Shown one piece after another: positions 41,746-50,154 of a stretch of DNA of 64,000 nt (positions within the stretch are counted from its first letter, which is position 1; each line of letters starts with the position of its first letter). Source of the stretch: Rhodococcus_F sp040656415 (GTDB lineage Bacteria > Actinomycetota > Actinomycetes > Mycobacteriales > Mycobacteriaceae). The stretch lies in assembly GCF_040656415.1 (NCBI RefSeq), contig NZ_JBFAMC010000004.1, forward strand, positions 1 through 64,000. The letters run 5' to 3'. The notes under the pieces were generated by a model that did no database searches, was not told the DNA's origin, and saw nothing but the letters and a program-made list of their open reading frames with translations. A program made the translations under genes and the position numbers.

Positions 41746-43127
41746 CCCCGTGGCTCGGTGTTGCTCCATGCACTGTGGTTCTTGCGCACCCAATAGATAC
41801 AGAAGCCGACCACGAGCAGCATTGCCACCCCCGTGAGGTGGTCGGACGATTCCGCGGAGGCAGGCGATGACGGCAACCGGACGTTGAGGCCGGTGGTTAC
41901 CATCATCTGGCCCAGCGAATCGTATTCAACCTGGTAGACGACCCTGCTGCGTGGAATGGTGATCGCGGACACGAACACGAGCGACGCGAATGGCAGAACC
42001 AATCCGAGCGCGGCGACGGTCGCGGAAACGGGGAGGGCGGCCACGAGCGCGAAGCCCAACCCGACGTTCAGGACGAACAGTTCGAGCAGGAGTGTGACAC
42101 TGCCCTCACCGAATGCGGGCCAGATGGCAGACACCAGCGGCACCAGGGCGGCGAGGTAGAGCCCCCACTCGGGTCTGCGGCGGTTCGGCGGGACCAGGAC
42201 CGCGACGCCCATTCCCACCACCAGTGCGACGAGGCCGACCACGAACACGGTCGATGCGGGTGTCGCCACTGGTTGCGCCCTAAGGTCGTCCAGGACGGGC
42301 ACGGCGGCAGCGGTCACACCGGTCGCGGCCAGCAGGAAGCGTCCGTCGACATAGGTGAATCTGTGCGCGATCACTGCAGTACCGACCAGTATCAGTGCAA
42401 GGGACAACGCGACGATCAGCCAAATCGTCATGGGCTGGCCGAATTCCTGGTCGTCGATCCACGCCGCGAGCACTCGGTTGAGAACCGCAAGGGTCAGTGC
42501 CCCGACCAAAGCGGTCAAAACGATGGTGTGCTCGGGTGTTTGCACCCGATATTTGGACTGAGCCGCGATAGCCGCCAGGAGCGCAAGAACGAGAGCACCG
42601 AGTAACAGCCAGAGCGGCGGTTCGCCGATGGTGGACGTGCTTCGGATCGCCGGTTCCAGGTAGTCGGCGCCCGCGCGGGGCAATCGATGCACACTTGCCA
42701 GGACGAACGCTGTCGCGGCGCCGAAGGTCAGCGCCACTTGCTGAGCCCAACGACCCCACACTGCAGCGACGGTCGAACCCATCAGGATCCCCGCCGCGGC
42801 GGTCTTGGTGTATTGCAGGGCGATCAAGGCGTCGATTCCGCTCACGTAGGGCACTGCCCAGCGCACGCCTATCAGAACGAGTGTGCAGACGGCAGCCAAC
42901 AGCCACGATGCTCGCCGCGAGCCGGCTCGCTGTAGTCCGGCGACGGTGGCAACGGCCAGGACCAGGGCCACCACGGCACCAGTCGGCTGGCTGCTGAGCC
43001 ATCGGTCGATCTCGCGATCCGACGCGTTGATTGCCCACGCTCGGTTACGGGGATTGGTGAGGACGAAACCGGCCAGCCCTGCCGAAGCGGCGGCAGCCGC
43101 AGCCGAGATGGGTGCCCGGATGTCCAT
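41742..43127 (-). CDS. Polytopic membrane protein of unknown function
   Basis: A 461-residue protein with roughly eleven to twelve transmembrane segments and a short basic C-terminal tail (RKNHSAWSNTEPRG). An extracytoplasmic insertion occurs before the last helix (RSRVVYQVEYDSLGQMMVTT). No family is recognised. The ATG of MDIRAPIS is chosen because the upstream codons are highly basic and unlike a membrane protein. It lies behind the Cdc48-like ATPase gene on the same strand with a 76-nt gap, so it may share its transcript. Confidence 0.75.
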   Translation of the reverse strand: MDIRAPISAAAAAASAGLAGFVLTNPRNRAWAINASDREIDRWLSSQPTGAVVALVLAVATVAGLQRAGSRRASWLLAAVCTLVLIGVRWAVPYVSGIDALIALQYTKTAAAGILMGSTVAAVWGRWAQQVALTFGAATAFVLASVHRLPRAGADYLEPAIRSTSTIGEPPLWLLLGALVLALLAAIAAQSKYRVQTPEHTIVLTALVGALTLAVLNRVLAAWIDDQEFGQPMTIWLIVALSLALILVGTAVIAHRFTYVDGRFLLAATGVTAAAVPVLDDLRAQPVATPASTVFVVGLVALVVGMGVAVLVPPNRRRPEWGLYLAALVPLVSAIWPAFGEGSVTLLLELFVLNVGLGFALVAALPVSATVAALGLVLPFASLVFVSAITIPRSRVVYQVEYDSLGQMMVTTGLNVRLPSSPASAESSDHLTGVAMLLVVGFCIYWVRKNHSAWSNTEPRG

Positions 43128-43203
43128 TTTTTTACCGTACTCGAGCGATTGGGCATCGACAGCGCAAACCCGGCGTCGACCCCGAACACGTCCTGCGTTC
43201 GAC

Positions 43204-45390
43204 CTAGTCGCGAATCTGCCTGCGCGACTCGGCATAGTCCTTCAGATGCGCAACTTGGTCGGGATCGAGCGAGGGCCGGACCTTTTCGCGTGCATCGGCC
43301 ACATCGGCCGCGGTGACGTCGGCCGCATCGATGTCGCGGCGCATCGCGGCCAGCGCGGCTTCGCGCAGCAGTGCCGAGCAGTCAGCCGCAGAGTATCGGT
43401 CGAGGTCATCCGCGAGGAAGTCCAAGTCGACATCGTCGGCTAGGGGAACGGACTTTGCCGATGCCTGCAGGATCGCGCGCCGGGCGTCGCTGTCCGGTGG
43501 TGGTACGAACACAAGTCGTTCGAGCCTGCCCGGACGTAGCAGTGCAGGGTCGATGAGGTCGGGCCGGTTGGTAGCTCCGAGGACCACCACGTCGCGCAGC
43601 GGTTCGACGCCGTCGAGTTCGGTCAGGAGCGCAGCCACCACCCGGTCGGACACCCCTGAGTCGGAACTTTGGCCGCGTCGTGGAGCCAGGGCATCCAGTT
43701 CATCCAGGAAAATCAGCGACGGCGCCGAATCGCGCGCTCGCTGGAACAGTTCGCGCACAGCCTTCTCGGACGCACCCACCCACTTGTCCATCAGTTCGGC
43801 GCCCTTGACGGCGTGCACACTCAGGTGACCCGAACTTGCCAGCGCCCTGACGAGATACGTCTTGCCGCAGCCGGGCGGCCCATAGAGCAGGACCCCTCGC
43901 GGGGGATCCACACCTAGTCGCGCGAAAGAATCCGGGTGCTGCAGCGGCCACAGAACCGCCTCTGTCAGCTCCCGTTTCGTCTCTGCCATGTCCCCGACGT
44001 CATCGAGTGTGAGACTGCCGACCGCGAGTTCCTCGCTGCCCGATCGAGACAGTGGGCGGATCACCTCGAGGGCGCCGAGTAGATCTTCCTGGGCAAGTAC
44101 TGGGTCGGCCGGGTTCTTGACGGCGCGCGATGCGGCGCGCAGGGCCGCTTCCCGACACAGCGCGGCGAGGTCGGCGACAACGAACCCCGGTGTGCGGGCA
44201 ACAATCGCGTCGAGGGCCAACGTGTCGGTAGGGACTCTCCGCAGAAGCAGTTCCAGCAGAGCCTTTCGTGTGGCGGCGCTGGGCAGGGTGAGGGCAAGCT
44301 CGCGATCACAGAGGTCTTGCCCACGTAGTCGGTTGTCGACGGATTCGGGATGCGCCGTCGTGGCAACGAACGCTACCCCTACAGTCTCGACCGCACGGCG
44401 GAGTTGATCGACGATCAGTGCTGACGCCGGTTCGGGAGTGGCGGGAAGGAGGGCATCGATGTCGGTGATCAACAGGACGCCTCCGGAACGGATCGACTCG
44501 GCGGCGGCTGTGACCCTCTGCACCCGTGAATCAGCCTCCAGCGCGCCTACGCTCGGTCCGTCGAGTTCCACGACCCGGTGCGAAGAAAGCGTCGAACGGG
44601 CGAAAGTTGCCTTTCCAACTCCCGCTGGACCGGTCACCAGCACACCCAGATGAGGTGAGGCACCTAGTTTCCGGAGCAGTTCAGGTTCGTCGAGCGCCAG
44701 CTCCAGCCATTCGGTCAGCTTTGCCGCCTGTGCCTCGGCGCCGATCAAGTCCTCGACCGGAACCGCAGGTACCTCAGCGGTTTCCGCGGGCGGCGCGGAA
44801 GGGACGGATCGTGTCTCCGTGGCGCGCAAACCCTCCGCCCAATAGACGGCCGTATTCGGTTGCACGCTTACCGGACCTCCGGCCGGATCGACCCCGGTCA
44901 CAGTGAGCAACTCTGTGGTCCAGGAGATGCCGAACGTCCGCGAGAGTGCTTGCGTAGCAGGAAGGGTGCTGGTTCCCGGGCCGAGATCGCGGGGGAGCAA
45001 GGAAACGGTGTCGCCGACGGTGAGGACCTTACCTAGCAGGGCATGACGCAGAGTGATGTCGGAAACGGAGTTGACAGCCATGTTCGAACCGCTGACCGTA
45101 ACGGTCTTTCCGCCGTAAACCGTCGTCGGCGCGACGACGACGGTGCTGTTCTCCGACAGTCCCGTGTTGGACATCGTCACGTCGTCGAGGAGCGCGGTCC
45201 CGGTGGGGATCCCGGCTGGTGCATGACCGGCGACGGCCGCGGTCCGGCGGGCACCGATCAGTGAAATTGCGTCCCACTCGCGGATACCGAGGGCCGCCAG
45301 GGCTTCCGGATGCAGTCGCACCACGCCACGTCGAGTGTCGGCGGCCGAAGTGTTCAATCGGACTGTGAGGGTGAGTTCCGGTGAGGTCAC
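43204..45390 (-). CDS. Cdc48/p97-like AAA ATPase (Rv0435c-like)
   Basis: A 728-residue tandem AAA protein, the same length as I recall for its M. tuberculosis homologue. An N-terminal Cdc48-type substrate domain (LTVRLNTSAADTRRGVVRLH, HPEALAALGI) is followed by D1 and D2. D2 is canonical: GPPGCGKTYLVRALA, LIFLDELDALAPRRG, LGATNRPDLIDPALLRPGRL. D1 is degenerate: the Walker A is GPAGVGKATF (Ala for the usual Thr) and the Walker B reads LLITDIDALLP instead of IDEID. It likely unfolds or remodels protein substrates, with D2 as the main motor. Confidence 0.9.
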   Translation of the reverse strand: MTSPELTLTVRLNTSAADTRRGVVRLHPEALAALGIREWDAISLIGARRTAAVAGHAPAGIPTGTALLDDVTMSNTGLSENSTVVVAPTTVYGGKTVTVSGSNMAVNSVSDITLRHALLGKVLTVGDTVSLLPRDLGPGTSTLPATQALSRTFGISWTTELLTVTGVDPAGGPVSVQPNTAVYWAEGLRATETRSVPSAPPAETAEVPAVPVEDLIGAEAQAAKLTEWLELALDEPELLRKLGASPHLGVLVTGPAGVGKATFARSTLSSHRVVELDGPSVGALEADSRVQRVTAAAESIRSGGVLLITDIDALLPATPEPASALIVDQLRRAVETVGVAFVATTAHPESVDNRLRGQDLCDRELALTLPSAATRKALLELLLRRVPTDTLALDAIVARTPGFVVADLAALCREAALRAASRAVKNPADPVLAQEDLLGALEVIRPLSRSGSEELAVGSLTLDDVGDMAETKRELTEAVLWPLQHPDSFARLGVDPPRGVLLYGPPGCGKTYLVRALASSGHLSVHAVKGAELMDKWVGASEKAVRELFQRARDSAPSLIFLDELDALAPRRGQSSDSGVSDRVVAALLTELDGVEPLRDVVVLGATNRPDLIDPALLRPGRLERLVFVPPPDSDARRAILQASAKSVPLADDVDLDFLADDLDRYSAADCSALLREAALAAMRRDIDAADVTAADVADAREKVRPSLDPDQVAHLKDYAESRRQIRD

Positions 45391-45405
45391 TCGTTGAGCC
45401 TACGT

Positions 45406-45528
45406 GCGGGGCGCCCCGCCGGGCACAGGCGCGGGGCGCCTTATCTGGCACGGGTGCGGGGCGCCTATCTGGCACGGGAGCGGGGGCCCTATCTGGCGCG
45501 GGTGCGGGGCGCCCTGTCAAGCACGGGG
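45406..45528. repeat. Short imperfect tandem repeat, about five copies of 24-26 bp
   Basis: Between the Cdc48-like gene and pssA, the motif GCGGGGCGCCTATCTGGCAC and close variants recur about five times with a period near 25 bp (cores at 45406, 45431, 45456, 45481 and 45503). Each unit holds the near-palindrome GGGGCGCC. The repeats just reach the pssA stop codon. They may form stacked hairpins in the transcript; no spacer variation as in CRISPR is seen. Confidence 0.75.
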
Positions 45529-46377
45529 GCGACGCAACCCGAGCCGGGCCGCCGACCTTCGCCCGCGTGCGGCGGGCTGGCGGCGAATGGCGCGCCGCTC
45601 GGACGGCTTGATGTCCCAAGTCTCCGGTCGGGCGGCCACCCAGCGCTTGGAACGGACCGCGAACGGAATGTGAAGGAGGTAAGCCGCGATCAGGGCGATC
45701 AGCAAGATGTATGGGTAGGTCACCAGGGCTGCCGCCGCAAGTGCCACCAGTACGAGGAGTCCTGCAGCCATCCGTGGGGGCACGGATATGGTCTTGAGCG
45801 CCAACGTCGGGATTCTGCTGACGATCAGTGCGGCGGTGAGCACAGTCCAAGTCACGACGACCGGATACGACGACCACCACCCCTCACCCCACTGAGCTGT
45901 GGCAGCCAGCGGGGTCAGCGCGACCAGTGCGCCTGCCGGCGAGGGGACACCGGTGAAGTACTCATTTTCGTAACCTGGTGTGTCGTCTACGTCGAGCAAC
46001 GTGTTGAACCGCGCCAGTCGCAGCACGATGCTGACCGCGTAGATCAGCGCGATGATCCACCCGAAACTCTGACCGTCCAACAGTGTTACGTAGAGAATGA
46101 GGGCGGGGGCGACGCCGAACGAGATGGAATCAGCCAGCGAATCCAGTTCGGCGCCCATCTTGCTGGTGGCGTCGAGAAGTCGCGCGATCCGCCCGTCGAG
46201 GGAGTCCAGCACAGCAGCCGCACCTATCATCGCGAGTGCTCTGCCGAGATCACCGTCGAGCGCGAATTTGACGCCGGACAGGCCGGCGCAGAGGGCCAGG
46301 ATCGTGACCACACTCGGCAGAAGCCGAACCGCCTGTAAAGGTCTGCCCCGCCGTTGTTGTCTTGCGCTGGCAATCAC
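45517..46377 (-). CDS. pssA: CDP-diacylglycerol-serine O-phosphatidyltransferase
   Basis: Makes phosphatidylserine from CDP-diacylglycerol and serine. The 286 residues have about eight membrane segments and the CDP-alcohol phosphotransferase motif DGRIARLLDATSKMGAELDS followed by LADS (pattern DGx2ARx8Gx3Dx3D). The last 25 residues are basic. It starts 4 nt inside the end of psd, so psd and pssA are coupled and act in sequence: PssA makes phosphatidylserine and Psd decarboxylates it. Confidence 0.95.
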   Translation of the reverse strand: MIASARQQRRGRPLQAVRLLPSVVTILALCAGLSGVKFALDGDLGRALAMIGAAAVLDSLDGRIARLLDATSKMGAELDSLADSISFGVAPALILYVTLLDGQSFGWIIALIYAVSIVLRLARFNTLLDVDDTPGYENEYFTGVPSPAGALVALTPLAATAQWGEGWWSSYPVVVTWTVLTAALIVSRIPTLALKTISVPPRMAAGLLVLVALAAAALVTYPYILLIALIAAYLLHIPFAVRSKRWVAARPETWDIKPSERRAIRRQPAARGRRSAARLGLRRPRA

Positions 46378-47087
46378 GGCAGTTGAGCGATGACGGTCTC
46401 GCCGCCGATCGTCCGCTGTCCACGCTCAGCGAGCAGTTTGGTTCCTGCGGGGAAGTAGGTGTCGACGCGGGAGCCGAAGCGGATCAGGCCGTATGTGTCG
46501 CCGATCGGAAGCGTGTCACCCACCTTGGCGTCGCAGATGATCCTGCGAGCGAGCAGTCCCGCGATCTGCACGACGGCAATGTCGTGGCCTGCGGGTGTGT
46601 GCAGCAGCATGCTGTTGCGCTCGTTGACCTCGCTGGCATCGGCGAGGTCGGCTGAAAGGAATTGCCCGGCTCGGTGGACAACCTTCTGCACGACGCCGCC
46701 GACTGGGCTGCGCTGCACATGCACATCCAGAACTGACAGGAAAATGCTGACACGGGGCAGCGGTTCGGTGCCCATCTCGAGTTCGCTCGGTGGAACCGCC
46801 GAGTCGACGAGCGCGACCTCCCCGTCGGCGGGCGCGACCACTACACCGACGCGGTTGGGCGGCACGCGGTGTGGATGCCGGAAGAACGTAGCGCATGCCG
46901 CTGCGGTAGCGAGTGCCCCGCGGCGGACCCACGTGCGCTTGCGCCCGAGGACCGCGACACCCAGGGGGGCGAGCACGAAGGGCAGTCCAGCTGGATGGAG
47001 GGGTGGTACGGCTCCGCGAACAAGGTCGGCGATGTGCCCTGGTCCGGTGGTTGGCGGGGTTCCGGGTGGTGTGGGCTTGCGTGCCAC
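46374..47087 (-). CDS. psd: Phosphatidylserine decarboxylase proenzyme
   Basis: Converts phosphatidylserine to phosphatidylethanolamine. The 237-residue short-form proenzyme has a hydrophobic anchor (about 32-70), VVVAPADGEVALVD, FLSVLDVHVQRSPVGG, and the self-cleavage site RFGSRVDTYFP, where Ser becomes the pyruvoyl group of the alpha chain. Length and coupling to pssA match M. tuberculosis. Confidence 0.95.
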   Translation of the reverse strand: MARKPTPPGTPPTTGPGHIADLVRGAVPPLHPAGLPFVLAPLGVAVLGRKRTWVRRGALATAAACATFFRHPHRVPPNRVGVVVAPADGEVALVDSAVPPSELEMGTEPLPRVSIFLSVLDVHVQRSPVGGVVQKVVHRAGQFLSADLADASEVNERNSMLLHTPAGHDIAVVQIAGLLARRIICDAKVGDTLPIGDTYGLIRFGSRVDTYFPAGTKLLAERGQRTIGGETVIAQLP

Positions 47088-47262
47088 GGGCTCCTCTTAC
47101 TGTGTCGAACGGACGTGCTGCCTGCGCGTTGCCGGTAGCCCTCACAGATTACGTGAGCCTTACCGGCAGAGCGGCATCAGGAGAGAGTACGGCACGCGGC
47201 GAGCCTGACGTGCCAAAGGACCGCCGCGGAGAGTTGGCTTGCCCGGCGACGGTTGAGCTGTG

Positions 47263-47736
47263 CTACTTGCGCTCGACCTCCGCCTTGATGCGTTCGAGCG
47301 TCGTATTCATGTCATCGATGCGGTCGACCTCGGAGTCGTCATTGTCGCCGAACAAGGTCTTGACGCCGCCGAAGACGGTCTTGACCAACCGCGACAGCGT
47401 GGACACGTCGGTCGGCATCTCGCGTCGTTCCATGACCGTGGTTCCGCCGGCGATGGGCTCGAGTTCGTACGACCACATGGCGCCATGCTCGAGGATGCGG
47501 AACGCGATCTCCTTGTTGGGCTCGAACCTCACGACCTCGGACGTCGTCGGCCAGACGATGAACCCCTTGCGGTTGACGTTGAAGGTTCTGGTGCCTTTTC
47601 GAACGACGCCGCCGAAGACATGCATTTGGCGGCACTGAGGGCTCCACTCGCCCATCCTCTTCAGATCGGACACGACCGTCCACACTTCCTGAGGGGTCGC
47701 GGCAATGTCGATTTTGGCTTCGAGGGGGTTGGCCAT
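47263..47736 (-). CDS. SRPBCC family protein (polyketide cyclase/dehydrase-like), copy 1
   Basis: A 157-residue START/SRPBCC fold protein: KIDIAATPQEVWTVVSDLKR, MGEWSPQC, NRKGFIVWPTTSEVVRFEPN, EIAFRILEHGAMWSYELEPI, GGTTVMERREMP. The family binds small hydrophobic ligands; the ligand is unknown. It is the longer of two tandem copies, with a six-residue insertion near the C terminus (GGVKTLF). Confidence 0.88.
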   Translation of the reverse strand: MANPLEAKIDIAATPQEVWTVVSDLKRMGEWSPQCRQMHVFGGVVRKGTRTFNVNRKGFIVWPTTSEVVRFEPNKEIAFRILEHGAMWSYELEPIAGGTTVMERREMPTDVSTLSRLVKTVFGGVKTLFGDNDDSEVDRIDDMNTTLERIKAEVERK

Positions 47737-47923
47737 CGGCCGTCTCCAGTCGGATAAAGGCGATACGGACGGTTACGGTTACTTCCGCGTCATCGTAGGT
47801 GCCGCGTACCGGTACGTGTGCGTCAGGCCACGTGGGGTTGTTTCCGCGCGATCGGGTGGGTTATCGAGAATTGGTGCAACCAAACGGGGAGGGTTGCACC
47901 TCGACCCGGCGACCGTCGCCGCG

Positions 47924-48379
47924 TTACTTGCTCTCGGCTTCCGACTTGATGCGGGCGAGCGTCGTGTTCATGCCATTGATGAGATCGGCCTCGAAGTCGT
48001 CATTGCTGCCGAAGAAGGTCTTGACCATGAACTGCGACAGCTTGGACACGTCGGTCGGTACCTCGCGGCGCTCGATGACCGTGGTTCCGCCGGCGATGGG
48101 CTCGAGTTCGTACGACCACACGGCGCCGTTCTCGGGGATGCGGAACGCGATCTCCTTGCTGGGCTCGAACCTCACGACCTTGGACGTCGTCGGCCAGACG
48201 ATGAAGCCCTTGCGGTTGATGTTGAAGGTTCTCGTGCCTTTTCGAATGGTGCCGCCGATGACACGCATCTGGCGGCACTGAGGGCTCCACTCGCTCATCC
48301 TCTTCAGATCGGACACGATCGCCCACACTTCCTGTGGGGTCGCGGCGATATCGATCTTGGCTTCGAGGGGGTTGGCCAT
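47924..48379 (-). CDS. SRPBCC family protein, copy 2
   Basis: A 151-residue paralogue of the neighbouring gene and nearly identical over most of its length (KIDIAATPQEVWAIVSDLKR, MSEWSPQC, NRKGFIVWPTTSKVVRFEPS). The two differ mainly in the C-terminal helix. It is transcribed in the same direction and lies upstream of copy 1. Its upstream region is also shared with copy 1, so each copy appears to have its own promoter. Confidence 0.88.
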   Translation of the reverse strand: MANPLEAKIDIAATPQEVWAIVSDLKRMSEWSPQCRQMRVIGGTIRKGTRTFNINRKGFIVWPTTSKVVRFEPSKEIAFRIPENGAVWSYELEPIAGGTTVIERREVPTDVSKLSQFMVKTFFGSNDDFEADLINGMNTTLARIKSEAESK

Positions 48380-48608
48380 CGGCTGTCTCCAGTCGGATAA
48401 AGGTGATACGGACGGTTACGACTACCTTCGCGCCATCGTAGGCGCCGCCGGCGGGTACGTGTGCGGGCAGACCACGTTGGGCGATGGCGGCCCCACTGCT
48501 CGGATTGTCGAAAATTGGTGTAACCAAAAGGGAGGGTTGACGATGAGCCCAATGTAGACGAAAGTTTGCATAAGGAAATTGTCGAGTTGGTTTCGGAAGT
48601 GATTTGTC

Positions 48609-48761
48609 GTGAAGGTGTATTCGATCCTTCGACGGAATCGTAGGTCTGTCCCTCTGCTCGAGTCAGCCCGTATGCAAGGCCGTCCGTCCTCGTGGCCGAG
48701 TGAAAAACTCGAACGCCTCCTGACTCCCAATGAGATCGAGGAGATTCGCCGCAAACGGTAG
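48609..48761 (+). CDS. Possible 50-residue basic protein
   Basis: A GTG-started ORF, VKVYSILRRNRRSVPLLES..., rich in Arg, ending NEIEEIRRKR. GGAAG lies 9 nt upstream. The C-terminal half could form an amphipathic helix. No family is recognised and it may be a chance ORF. Confidence 0.35.
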   Translation: MKVYSILRRNRRSVPLLESARMQGRPSSWPSEKLERLLTPNEIEEIRRKR

Positions 48762-48812
48762 ACCGACTCGTGCAGGCCTGCGGTCAGGTTCGCCAGGGCC
48801 TGATTCCGGCCT

Positions 48813-50069
48813 TTACCGCAGAGGGTCGAAATTCCGCATGACGTCGGGAACCTGGTCGCCGGTCAGGGATTCGGCCATCATGCGACCAGTGAGCGGCCCC
48901 AGGGCGATGCCCCACATTCCATGCCCGCCTGCCACGTGGACTCGGGGCGAGCGTGTGGCACCGATGAGTGGAAGTCCGTCAGTAGTGCAGGGCCTGGACC
49001 CGACCCATTCTTCCTGGCGGGATTCCCAGTCGATACCGGTGAGCATGGATTTCGCGGATTCGACAATGACCCGGACGCGGCGTGAGTCGAGTGGAGCATC
49101 GGGACTGCGGAATTCCATCATTCCGGCGACGCGGAAGCGATCGTGCAATGGAGTGCACGCTACCCGCTGAACAGGAAAGTAGACCGGGTTCTTAGGCATC
49201 TGAGCGGGTTGGACGCTGAAACTGTAGCCGCGGCCGGCTTGAACGAGTGCGCGAACACCGAATGAGCGGGCGAGCGCGTTCAGCCTTGCACCGCTGGAGA
49301 GGACGACGGAATCGGCGGAAACAGAATCGGCTGTGCGTGAAAACAGTCGGACGCCTCCGTGTTCCCCGTCGCGGATTGCCGCGACATCGAAGCCGGATAC
49401 GATCTCGCCGCCTCGGGCCAGCACGGCATCGGCCAGGGAGTGCACGAAGCGAGGAGGATCGATGAAGCGTTGGTTGCGCAGGCGGAGACCGGATCGGATG
49501 CTCTCGTCGAGGCACGGTTCGAGAGATCGAATCTCCTCCCCGTCGAGGCGGTCGTACTCGACCTCCCCACCCGCGGCTTCGAGGTGCTGGAACTCATTGA
49601 TGAGCGGTTCTCGTTCTTCGTTCGACTTGAACCCGACGAGAAACGGGTCGGCCAGGTGCGTCTGTTCCCGCACGCCGCCATCCGCGAGTTCGTCGTACGC
49701 GCCCAGCGACATCCGGTTCACTTGGGCGTACACCTTCATGGCGGACTCCCAGCGGGAGGTGGTGCAGTGCCGGGCGAAGCCGGCGAGGAAGCGGAGGAGG
49801 TGGGCGTCGGGGGGGAGCGGGACATACACGGGGGAGGATGGATTCAGCATTGCCCGCAGCCCGTACTTCAGGACCGCAGGCTCGGGGAGCGGCAACGTCA
49901 GTGCGGGTGCCAGCCATCCGGCGTTGCCCCACGACGAGTCGCCTGCGACGCCCTTCCGATCGACAATGGTGACGCGGACGTCGCGCTCTTGAAGAAACCA
50001 TGCCGTCGACAATCCGACGATTCCGGCACCGACGATCGCGACATGGCCCGGGTGTTTGTCTGCGCTCAT
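48813..50069 (-). CDS. FAD-dependent oxidoreductase, D-amino acid dehydrogenase-like
   Basis: A 418-residue DAO-family flavoprotein with the N-terminal dinucleotide site HVAIVGAGIVGLSTAWFLQE, GDSSWGNAGWLAPAL, LDESIRSGLRLRNQRFIDPP, VVLSSGARLNALARSFG and the C-terminal VAGGHGMWGIALGPLTGRMM. This arrangement is typical of DadA-type D-amino acid dehydrogenases, but sarcosine or other amine substrates cannot be excluded. It lies downstream of a PucR-type regulator on the same strand. Confidence 0.88.
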   Translation of the reverse strand: MSADKHPGHVAIVGAGIVGLSTAWFLQERDVRVTIVDRKGVAGDSSWGNAGWLAPALTLPLPEPAVLKYGLRAMLNPSSPVYVPLPPDAHLLRFLAGFARHCTTSRWESAMKVYAQVNRMSLGAYDELADGGVREQTHLADPFLVGFKSNEEREPLINEFQHLEAAGGEVEYDRLDGEEIRSLEPCLDESIRSGLRLRNQRFIDPPRFVHSLADAVLARGGEIVSGFDVAAIRDGEHGGVRLFSRTADSVSADSVVLSSGARLNALARSFGVRALVQAGRGYSFSVQPAQMPKNPVYFPVQRVACTPLHDRFRVAGMMEFRSPDAPLDSRRVRVIVESAKSMLTGIDWESRQEEWVGSRPCTTDGLPLIGATRSPRVHVAGGHGMWGIALGPLTGRMMAESLTGDQVPDVMRNFDPLR

Positions 50070-50154
50070 AAGTCAATAATCGGTCGGTAACGGCGGTCAG
50101 GGATTGGCCGTTCGGCCAGTGCCGGACAAGGCCCCCTGTGCGATCGCACAGGGG

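Larger units (their letters stand above)
47263..48540. repeat. Tandem duplication of an SRPBCC gene plus its upstream region
   Basis: Landmarks in both copies are exactly 643 bp apart: GTCTCCAGTCGGATAAAGG near 47742 and 48385, and GGGGAGGGTTG-type sequence near 47889 and 48532. The coding ends are 661 bp apart because of an 18-nt indel. The repeat therefore includes the gene and about 150 bp of upstream DNA. Confidence 0.85.

Noticed and set aside
45406..45528. CRISPR array
   Set aside because: The repeats are contiguous and GC-rich, without unique spacers, and no cas gene is present.
48422..48754. Minus-strand ORF of 110 codons upstream of the SRPBCC genes
   Set aside because: It covers the duplicated promoter region, lacks a ribosome-binding site and shows no recognisable protein pattern.
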